64,000 bases of DNA from Scatophagus argus (taxonomy: Eukaryota > Chordata > Actinopteri > Scatophagidae), in contig NC_058494.1 in NCBI RefSeq assembly GCF_020382885.2, positions 27,352,329-27,416,328 on the forward strand, given 5' to 3'. The number at the start of each line of letters is the position of its first letter. Position 1 is the first letter of the stretch. The notes under the pieces were generated by a model, which saw only the letters and a list, made by a program, of their open reading frames with translations, searched no databases and was not told where the DNA came from. This document shows, piece by piece, positions 54,905 through 64,000 of the stretch. The translations under genes were made by a program, and so were the position numbers.

Positions 54905-57900
54905 ATGCCACGACGGAACAGCTTTAGCTTTAAAAGTGTGCTGCTCACATTTCTGCTGATATTTTCTTTATTTTGGAAACTCTGTGACTCGCAGGTAAGC
55001 TGTTTCGCTGCATCCTGTTTCGTGTTCATGAATTCAAAATAGCGTCAGGCAATTTGGTGTGTTGCTTTCTTGTGTCTGCAGGTGGACGGAGAAGAAGAAG
55101 CCAACGAGCCTCCAGGTGAGACTTCAAGTCTTCTTTGAGTTGATTTCTAAATGTGAACGTGTGGCTTCAGGATTATGAGCAGACCTGAATGTGATTAATA
55201 AACAGACTTTGCAAACAAGAACCTCCAGTCAAAGTCAGCCGCTTACGTCTTAATAAATACATTTGTTTGTTTTATTCAGAAGTGAATTACAGGTGCACAT
55301 AATGTAAAATCAGACAGAATCACTTTAATTTCAAACAGATCAAAATAATAAAAGTTAATTTGTGTAGTTTAAATGCCTTTAATCACACTCATTAACACTG
55401 CCTGCACTCCACTGAAGCTCCTTGGTTGATAGTAAACACTTTCACAAAATTTTCGTCCCCTAAAAACACCAAAACCAACAATGAAAGTAGGCCTGCGGAC
55501 AGGTACAGTGTGTGTGTGTGTGTGTATAACAGCCTGCTATTGTTTTTCGGCCGATGTGGATTAATCCTCTGCTGAAAATAGTCCCCAACACATGCAGGGT
55601 TTCCTCATGTGAGCAGCTTTTTTAGGAAGCTCTAGAAAACATCATTCATGAGGAACCAGCTTGCTTTGACGTAAGGTGGGGAAGTGTTGCCTTTGTTCGT
55701 CAGGCTTGTTGACAGTAAGAAAAATATTTAATCTCACCAGACTTTTTTAAAAAGGCTGCCTTATTAAACAAGAACAAACCATAAGCTCAAACGGGGAGGA
55801 GAACCTCTGTTCAGCCTGCAATCTTCAGACTTGGTGGTTTCCTGGACTTTCCTCAGAGTGTTAAGGCCAGTCCCTCTTAGGTTCATGTTCCATTATCTCA
55901 AGTCTCTTCATTTTGTGCTGAGGACAAAATAAAATAAAGGACAAAGAAGTGAAACCTGTGATGAACTGGAGGGTTAAAAATGAACTAAAATGCTTTTGAA
56001 CTTTCAGTTTAATGTTGTCACAGCATCTTGCTTAAGGTCTGGCTGGATTTAGGCACAAAAACCACTTGGTCAGGAAAAAGATGCCTGGTTTTGTTGCCAC
56101 AAAGCCTGCTGTAAAAGGGTCTGACAGTCACTAAAACCACCTGGGTTTGTTGGTTGAAGTGGTCTTGGCCAGTGGTCTCTCACCACCACCCCCTCCTCTT
56201 CCTCCTCCTCCTCCTCGTCCTGTACGAAATGCAGAAATTTAACATCTCTGCCTGAGCATTGACACTTTGGGAACACACACTACGAGTATGTGTAGTGGGC
56301 TGAAACCTGTAAAACCACTGCCACGTATCTCTAAAGTTGGTCTCTTTTGTCCACAGATGGACACGGAGGTGACAACGGTCCCTTCTTCGCACTGCGGAGC
56401 TGCCACCAATTGCTGCATGGCGACTCCGGCGAGTTCTTCTCCCCGGACTATCTGTGCTCCAACCCTCCACTGTGGTGCAACTGGACCATCCAGGTGGATC
56501 CAGGGAAAAGGATCCATCTCCACCTGGAGGACCTCACCCCTGACTACACATGCCACCTCAAACAGGACCAGATCCACGTGGACGAGCCCGCTGGACAGTT
56601 CGTGGGCCACAAAGTCCTGCAGAAGTGCTGGCAAGAGGCCAAGTACACCTCCTCCTCCAACACTGTCTATGTGGTGCTGCTGATCGGAGGCTGGCCCAAC
56701 CCACCCTACAGGGGCTTCTATGGCTGCTACCAGGTGTTTGGACCACCGATGCTTTACAATCCACAGGAAGGGTCCACGGAGAGACACAGGAAGACGGATC
56801 CATCCCTCGGACTCTTCAGCTTAAATGAATTTAGCCCAAGTTTGAACAGTGAACAGATGGAGTCGGACGTGTCTCCGCATCCGTCAGCAGCAGATTCTGT
56901 CCTGGTGTCTTATGATCAACCTTCACCCACAAAGGCGGAGCTGCCGTGGGAACCTGAGGAGGACACAGACACTGAGGTGAGTGGTAATCAAACCCTCAGC
57001 TCCATCAGTGCTAATGCCTTGCTCTACCAGCTGATCTCCTGTTCATATGACCTCAGATGTACTGTGGAAGGAGTGTCGCTGCCAATAAAATCCTTTTGAA
57101 ATTCTTGTGTCCTCCGTCTTCACTCAGCTGGATAAAGTCCACCATTTAGTGCCCACGGTGCCGGCATCCACATTGGGGACCTCTCGATCTGGAAGAGGAG
57201 CCCCTCAAACCCCTTCAGATTCGTCTGACTCAGCCGTCCATCCTGCGTCCCCACAGAAGCAACAAGACGATCAGGACCACAAACCCGAAGCCATCAGTCA
57301 CACCCCGACAGCAGTACGAAGGAAGCTGGAGGAAACTCCAACCCGTCCAGAGGAACCTGAGGAGGAGCCTGTTGGTTTGGAGAACAGGACGGAGGTCAGC
57401 GAGACCTCAGATCGGCCGCCTTCCCCTTCAGAAGGACCAGAGCCAGAGGAGGCGGAGCAGACTCGTCCTCAGCCCAACATGATGGAGCCGCTGTCGGACC
57501 ACAGAGGGAGTCGTGAGTACAAACGCAGAGATGCACAGTCAAACCTCCCGTCAGGTGTTTGCATTGCTGTGTTCACTGTGTGTGTCGATGCCTCGAACTT
57601 GGAAAACCAGAAGTAAAACATCCTCTTACGGTGGCCCTGAAGTGCAAAACAACATCAAATCAGAAAAGGCAACAATAGAGCTGAAACGATTAGTCGATTA
57701 ATCAGTTAGTTGATAGATGATGAATCGTTTCAGTCACTTCGAACATCGAACATCTACTGATTACAGCTTCTTAAACGTCAGCGTTTGCTGCTTTTCTTTG
57801 TCTTTTGTATTTGGATTTTTGACTGTTGACTGTGACAAAAGAAACAATTTGAAGACATGAATTTGAGAAACTGTGAAGAAGATTCATCACAGTTTTATTT

Positions 57901-60339
57901 TTATTTTACAGACCAGATTCTGTTTTCCCCGAGTCAGTCTCATCAATTTGCTGTTATGTTGTGCACTTCAGGGCCACCGTACATCAGGTCAAGTGGGTTC
58001 TCTTCTACGATAATCTATGAACAAAGCTGACCCCTCAGGCTCACTGAGACCCACTGAGACCCCTCAGGCTCACTGAGACCCCCCAGGCTCACTGAGACCC
58101 ACTGAGACCCCTCAGGCTCACTGAGACCCCCCAGTCTCACTGAGACCCCCCAGGCTCACTGAGACCCACTGAGACCCCTCAGGCTCACTGAGACCCCTCA
58201 GGCTCACTGAGACCCCCCAGGCTCACTGAGGCTCACTGAGACCCACTGAGACCCCTCAGGCTCACTGAGACCCCCCAGGCTCACTGAGACCCACTGAGAC
58301 CTCTCAGGCTCACTGAGACCCACTGAGACCCCTCAGGCTCACTGAGACCCCTCAGGCTCACTGAGACCCCCCAGGCTCACTGAGGCTCACTGAGACCCAC
58401 TGAGACCCCTCAGGCTCACTGAGACCCCCAAGCTCACTGAGGGATCAGCTGCTGGTTTATCACTGTTAGACTTTGTGTTTCTGCCTTGCAGCCCACGTGA
58501 GGAATCACTCTGAAAGTCCACATCTTCCTGGCGGTGAGTTGGACTGTTGATGATGATGTTGTATGCCAAAATGAACATACACTCTGCCAAGATGGCAAAG
58601 ATTTCTGGTATCCAGATTACACGCACATTTTTCTAATGTTGAGAAACAAACTTGGAGATCAAATATAAGATGTGTTTATTTGCATGGCGTCTCCACCAGC
58701 AGATTCTTTACAAACTGTCTCTGATTATGAACGTCGTGCTGCTGAAGCTGAGTGTCTTCGATATTCCGGTTGAGATTGTGGTTCCTGACAGATCACCTGT
58801 TCGAAGTGGCCGTTGAAGTGAACTTCAGTCCGGATGTGGACGAGTCCTGGGACGACGTGGCCCGGTCACTGCTGCTGTCAGTCAAGGCTTCGGTAGGCTG
58901 ATGAAAACAAAGACCTTCAGCAGGTGGAGTTGGTGGATCAGTGAAGACACACACACGGTGATGATGTTGTGTGTCTGCAGGTCAGCCAGCAGCTGGAGGT
59001 CCTGCACACGCCGCAATCCATCACCTCCAAGCGAATCAAAAGGTCAGTACAAGTCCAGCACCTGCCGTGACGATGCCGTTAAATGTTGTAAGGCCGGTTT
59101 GCGGGCAGGGAATAAGGACTGAGGTGATCTGAGAACATCAACATCTTAATGTAAGCTTTGCATTAAAAGTGACACAACTGACTGACGCCTCATGACCAGT
59201 CGGAAACGTTCATAAACACGTTTTTGCTCTTTCCTCCTTTGTGCTGGAACTGTGTGTGTGCAGGTTGACTGTAGGAGTGTTGTACATCCTCTGGCTGCAC
59301 ATTGGACAGGGGCCTGGAGGGCCCCAGATCCACAGGGCCGTCCACGCTGCCCTGCAGGGCCTCATTGCCACAGACATCGGAGGAAACGCCAGGAAAGCTG
59401 TCATCGCGTCCGTGTCGACGGCAGGTACAGCAGGGCTCAAGGCGTCGGTATGAAACGAGAGGCGAGGGTCCCGCTGAGCGTTGATGTCCTGTCCTGAACG
59501 GGACCCCTCTGATTGTGTGTGTTGCAGACGTAAACGAGTGTGGGACTCAGCTGGTGCTGTGCGACGCCAACGCAGACTGTGTGAACCGGTTCGGTTCGTA
59601 CTCATGTCGCTGCAGGCCGGGCTTCCAGGACAAGTCGCGTCTGGGATCAGGAGGAAGTGTGTGTGTTGACGTGAAGGCTGCAGGTACACGTGCTCTGACT
59701 GTCAGCCACACTGCTTCATTTAAAGGGACAGTTCAGCTGGAAATTAAAGCCCAGTCATCGTATCCTCAGGCCCGAGCTGAGGGGAGATCGAGTTTCTTCG
59801 GCCACAAAACTTATTTTCACTTTAAAACATCATTGCAGCTTTCTGCCAAGCAGATGAGGAAGCTGGGAACTTGTGTTAAAACATTTCTGGGTGAACTGTT
59901 CCTTTAAGCTCCTTCGAGGCGACCGCCGCTGACTTCCTGTTGTTTGCCTGCAGGTTGCATCTCCGGCCTGTCGGCTGAGACTAAAGGCGTCTACGTGCTT
60001 TTCTTCCTGCTCAGCTCCCTCATCCTGATGCTGCTGGCGGCGGCCGGCATGCTGTACCACCGTCACCGCCGGGGGGCCTTCCTGGTCCGCTGCCACGGTC
60101 GCAGCAGCGTCTCTCCTCCTGAACCCAACAACAACCACCACCATCACCATCCTGACAACAGCTACTCCACCCCCGCTGACTCCGACCTGCCCCCGCCGCC
60201 TCCACCCGCCCGGGCCTTCAGGGAGGGCTGGCCCGAGTCAAAGGAGCGCAGCCTGGCCGTGGACCTGCCGCTGCTGCGCTTCAGCCCGCTGCTGCCGCCG
60301 GATGGCTACATGGAGCCGCAGGAGGGCGCAAAGATGTGA
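54905..60339 (+). CDS. Type I membrane protein: CUB, Pro/Glu stalk, SEA-like, cbEGF, TM
   Basis: Ten exons assembled from GT-AG sites in consistent phase: 54905-54994, 55082-55115, 56357-56976, 57128-57512, 58492-58533, 58792-58892, 58981-59042, 59264-59424, 59528-59683, 59954-60339. Total 2037 nt, 678 residues. Residues 1-30 are a signal peptide. Residues 57-169 form a CUB domain (GEFFSPDYLC, WCNWTIQVDPG). Residues 170-390 are Pro/Glu/Ser-rich. Residues 391-498 look SEA-like (FEVAVEVNFSPDVDESWDDV, IHRAVHAALQGLI). Residues 499-550 are a calcium-binding EGF domain (DVNEC, six Cys). TM is about 562-586 (VYVLFFLLSSLILMLLAAAG). The cytoplasmic tail has a His run and a PPPPPP stretch. I do not recognise the gene; the layout fits a cell-surface adhesion or mucin-like protein. 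ATTAAA follows at 60378. Confidence 0.8.
55116..56356 (+). other. Intron 2 of the CUB/EGF membrane gene
   Basis: Non-coding; contains a GT microsatellite at about 55508-55525 and a CTC run at about 56196-56216. It ends in the acceptor TCTTTTGTCCACAG. Confidence 0.7.
57627..57981. mobile_element. MITE with ~20-bp terminal inverted repeats
   Basis: The left end TACGGTGGCCCTGAAGTGCA and the right end GTGCACTTCAGGGCCACCGTA are inverted copies. The inside holds GATTAGTCGATTAATCAGTT, a word common in fish MITEs. No coding potential. It lies in intron 4 of the membrane-protein gene. Confidence 0.85.
58020..58442 (+). repeat. Minisatellite CACTGAGACCC(CTCAGGCT) in intron 4
   Basis: More than 20 repeats mix an 11-base CACTGAGACCC step and a longer step adding CCTCAGGCT. 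Order is irregular, which indicates repeated slippage. It is 50 bp upstream of the 42-nt exon 5. Confidence 0.9.
59715..59910. repeat. Foldback-like repeat in intron 9
   Basis: Begins TTTAAAGGGACAGTTCAGCT and ends GGTGAACTGTTCCTTTAA, imperfect inverted ends around a non-coding centre. Similar end words occur near 820 and 37965. Probably a small non-autonomous DNA element. Confidence 0.55.
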
Positions 60340-63300
60340 AGAGGCGGGACCTGCAGCTGTGACGCTCCACAGTAACCATTAAAATCTCTTTAGTTTCTTT
60401 ATGTTTAGTCTGATAGTCTTTTCCTGTTTGCAGTCTGGTGAATTAAAGTCACAGTAACACAGCATTTCCTTCCATTTTCTGCCTTTACTACACCAGAAGC
60501 CTACGAGAGACTTACTGAGCCCACGGGACCAAATGGTTCCAGCTAACTTTTATTTGCTAAGACAGCAGCTGTAAAGGAGTCCGTTCCATTGGTTCTGATC
60601 AATACGTTTAAGTAAAATACACTTTAACTCAACTCAAATAGTCATAGCACCACTGTTAAGGATGTCTCATTAGCCTCCCCACCAATCAGTAATGGCTTCC
60701 TGCAGCTCTGAAACAAGAAGAAAAAGCAGAACAAAACAGACAGCACCACCTCCAGGCAGGGAGGGGAACAGCAACAGCTTCCATAACAGAATACGACTTG
60801 TAACGATGGTGACAGAACAGTTTCCTGCTCTTCTGTTACAGCAGATTTCATGACATTTCACATCTAAAGGAATTAGAACTGCGTGCAATAAAACTTAAAA
60901 TTATTAGATCCTGCAACAGTAATGCGAGTACTTAGAGGTGTTTTTTTCTTTCAGCTACAGAAGGTTAATATGAAGGTTTACCTCAATCATAGCACCCCAC
61001 CTTCTTCTGTTAAATGCATATACAGTCTTATTATTGGAAATTCCTCAGCTGTGTTTTAGCTGACTGATTATGACTGATTGTAGCTTAATTGGTGTGCGAC
61101 TTATGAAGGAAAATGTAAAAATGTTACACTATGCTTCTCACGGTCTCCAGTATTGCTAAATGAGACGCTGCTGTGGAAAAGACAGCACTTGAGCTCAAAG
61201 TGTGTGTCCCACAAGACGAGGGCTGCATGTAAAGACGTGTGGACCACTGCTGGACTCTTGTGCACGAGCAGATGAATAACCCAACTGCTGTTATAGTATC
61301 ATATCCCCCATATCCTCCTTTTGAGTGTCTGGGTCCAGAAACCCACAATTCAGGAATTTAGTCACCACAGAGGGTCTCTATGGCTCAAGGACACTCCAGC
61401 AGGACTCGGGGCCTGTTGTGGACCCGTGACCTCTCAGTTTCAAACCGGCCACCCTGCATCACCGTGTGCACTTAGTGAAGTGTAGACTGGACCACTTTAA
61501 TAGGCTTACAGCAGCTAATCCCGGCCAGTGTGCTGTCACATGGGGAGTCTGCTGACCTTAGTCTGCTTTATTACAGGGTGCTCGTTCCCCCGAGCCCACC
61601 TCTGCTGAAACCAACAAAGAAGAAAGGCTTTTGTTTAGCATCGACAGATCCGTCACGCCTCACATTCCCACTTTCCACCACATTTATCTGACAAACATAA
61701 AATGGCTCCATACATCTGATGTGGTCCAAGTCTCCAGAAGCCGTCGAGATCCCAAACTGGTTTGAAACGGCTGATGGCTGACTTTTAACTTTATTTAGAA
61801 AAAGGAGAAACAAAAGCAAAGTGTCCTCCCAGGTGGCTGCGGTGATCAGATGAATTAATTCGAATCGGTGATCTAAAATATCATTGGACGGCTGTCCACA
61901 GCATCAGGAGGGGGCGGCTGTGGTGGCCATGGTTGGGTGGTTGAGGAAGGTTCTCCCTGTCCTCCACCCATAATCCCCTGCTCCACCCCCCCAGCCAGTT
62001 CTTGTTACTGTGTGTGTGTGTGTATGATTGGCTTCTTGTGCTTAAAGAGTAACTAAACCCCTAAACCACATTTTTTTAATTAGATATCTAGTAGGGTTAC
62101 CGTTGATTCAGGTCCAAGTCTTGACATTTTAGTGAAAAGTGTTTGAATTTCCAGTTTTGTGTTATGAATATGCATAGAGACTGCCCTCTACAGGTCAAAA
62201 CCAGCTATTACAGCTGAGTTCTGTGAGTGGGGGCAGCCTACGTCACCAGCCACCCCTCCCATAACGCTGTTGCTTCTCACCTGCAGAAACACAACCGGAT
62301 TGCTGCAGATTCGGTCTCGTTCTGGACACATTTTATGAATTTCTTGGTTAGCGGAAGTTAAGTCACAACTCCGGGGTTTAGTTACTAATGAACATTTTTA
62401 GTTGCATAACAAATGTGTCCGAACTGAACGCAGGTTTGATGTGATTTCTTCTTCCTGTACGATAACCAAAATGTTTGCCATCAGTGTTTTAGATGTATCA
62501 AAAAATCTGGACAGACAAGTTTTTAGAAGTTAATGTTTGAGTGTCTTCATCAGATGTCAAACTGAATGAAGGTTAAATCGTTGCACAACTTCAAATCTCT
62601 TGTTTTTCAGGCGGAGTTCAGGCGTTGGGGAAACTTGTTTTAAATAGATAGATAGATAGATAGATGCTTTATTGATCCCGAGGGAAATTCAAAGAAACTC
62701 TCACTCTGCTCTCAGACGGGTCACAGTGTGTTTTCTGTGGTGTGTGTGTGTGTGTGTGTGAACATCTGGCCTGCTCTGACAAACCAGCTGAGGAACGCTG
62801 ACCTTGCGTCTCCCGTCAGGATGAGCTGCTCGGTAATCCCATCAGTGTTTAATAACTGATCCCGGCGTTACGGCCTTCATTATATCAGAGGAATCAGGCT
62901 CCGGGTTTCTTCTCGTGGCCCGCTGTGTTGGAATTGGCTCCCTGGCAATTTATTTTTCTATTAGCCGAGCCGTGTGAAGTGTGATTGGGCGTTGAGCCGC
63001 AGGTCGGTGGAGGGGCTGCTCGGCCTGATAACAGCACAGCGACTCTGCACTGATTGGGTGAAGATATGAAGCAGACGGCCGCTCGCAGTCCCTCAGCATG
63101 AAAACCTGAACTCATCCTTTTATTTCTGTTCCAACACGTGGCGCCGAAAATAAAATTAATGAGAGCACTGTGACAAACGTGGGCACGACGTCGAATGAAA
63201 CCCGATGGAACAAGCAGCCGGTCGATCGAGCTGAACGTGGTTCACCTTCTGCACTGAAGGAGCAGTTCGCTCAGTCGTTATCTGCTCAGCCTCACGCCGA

Positions 63301-64000
63301 CGGAGAGTCGGGTGAGCTTTTCATCGTCCAGCGAAAACAGCTGGAGCAGCTGGAGCAGATGGAGCCTTCTGTGGCCTCCAGTCCACCGTGAAAGGCCACT
63401 TAAGTCAGCTGGAGCCACAGACACCACATTCCTTAAAGCGAATAAATTCTAGTCAGCAGGACGAGTCGGCAGACGAGTGTGATGACGCAGTGAAGTCGCA
63501 GTGAAGACGCAGTGAAGACGCAGTGAAGACGCAGTGAAGACACAGTGAAGACACAGTGAAGTCGCAGTGAAGACAGTGAAGTCGCAGTGAAGACGCAGTG
63601 AAGACGCAGTGAAGACGCAGTGAAGTCGCAGTGAAGACACAGTGAAGTCGCAGTGACGCGTTGTCTGCTAACTGCTGAATCGTAGCTCAGTGCTGCTGAA
63701 GGCTGAAGACTGGCTGATGGGTGGATGTCATGATGTTATTGATTGAAAGTGGTCGGTTCAGGCCTTTCTAAGATCTCAAAGGTTTAAAAAGGCATTTCAT
63801 CTTGACTTTAAGTAGTCTGTGTGGTTAAGAAAGGTTGAAATATGGTTTGAAGCAGTCTGAAGCTGAAGTCCTTCAGCATGAGCCTAAAATAACACAAACA
63901 ATGAAAATCTGTCCTTTCAGTGGACAGCTGGAGGCTGTAGGTGTCAGTGACGAGAAGAGTCCGTCAGCTTGTATTTGGTTTCATCACAGAGACCGCAGAC
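60340..64000. other. 3' flank without supported genes
   Basis: ATTAAA at 60378 probably ends the membrane-protein gene. Beyond it are a GT run at 62011-62022, a GATA run at about 62645-62665 joined to a LINE-like tail (TTTATTGATCCCGAGGGAAA), a GT run at 62740-62760, and the minisatellite at 63485. Open frames are short and show no domain or splice support. Confidence 0.5.
63485..63656 (+). repeat. 11-bp minisatellite (GCAGTGAAGAC)
   Basis: About 16 units of GCAGTGAAGAC with GTC and ACA variants. The minus-strand frame across it is only the repeat read as HCVFTAS-type peptides. Confidence 0.9.

Noticed and set aside
58020-58442. CRISPR-like array of regular repeats
   Set aside because: Repeats are contiguous with no unique spacers and the genome is eukaryotic; it is a minisatellite.

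Overview
The window is teleost nuclear DNA, probably from a percomorph fish (the lineage is an inference). Spliced genes, GT-AG introns, a vertebrate gene pair (commd1 then b3gnt2, both on + as in human 2p15) and decayed fish LINE, Tc1/mariner, piggyBac and LTR elements all point that way. No bacterial or plastid feature is present.

Positions 1-44553 are a recently duplicated accessory block. Segment 1-17053 corresponds to 28801-44553: position 1 equals 28801, and identity ends inside commd1 intron 2. Each copy carries one two-exon gene for a secreted, catalytically decayed AID/APOBEC-like (SNAD-type) protein with an Arg/Trp/Gly-rich repeat tail (6232-11475 and 34029-36426). Each also carries one intronless coiled-coil gene (15344-16690 and 42844-44190). 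Between the copies lies a second tandem pair of SNAD-type genes (21593-23293 and 26540-28385), in which the deaminase-like domain is full length. All four SNAD-type genes share one layout: a TATA-driven 5' UTR exon, a start codon directly after a splice acceptor, a 116-nt signal-peptide exon, one large exon ending in a basic tail, and a related ATTAAA-containing 3' end. The gene at 26540 alone keeps both HAE and PCxxxC motifs. The gene at 21593 has Asp in place of the His, and the other two have lost the active site. Lineage-specific insertions separate the two block copies: a Tc1 relic and a LINE tail in copy 1, a solo LTR in copy 2.

Positions 38366-60339 are conserved chromosome: commd1 (three exons, 190 aa), b3gnt2 (single coding exon, 396 aa), and a ten-exon gene for a type I membrane protein with signal peptide, CUB domain, Pro/Glu-rich stalk, SEA-like region, calcium-binding EGF domain, TM segment and cytoplasmic tail (678 aa assembled from splice sites). 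commd1 intron 2 holds the second coiled-coil gene and several LINE pieces. Duplicon copy 1 lacks the commd1 exons. The rest of the window is dispersed repeats, minisatellites and non-coding DNA in which no gene was seen.
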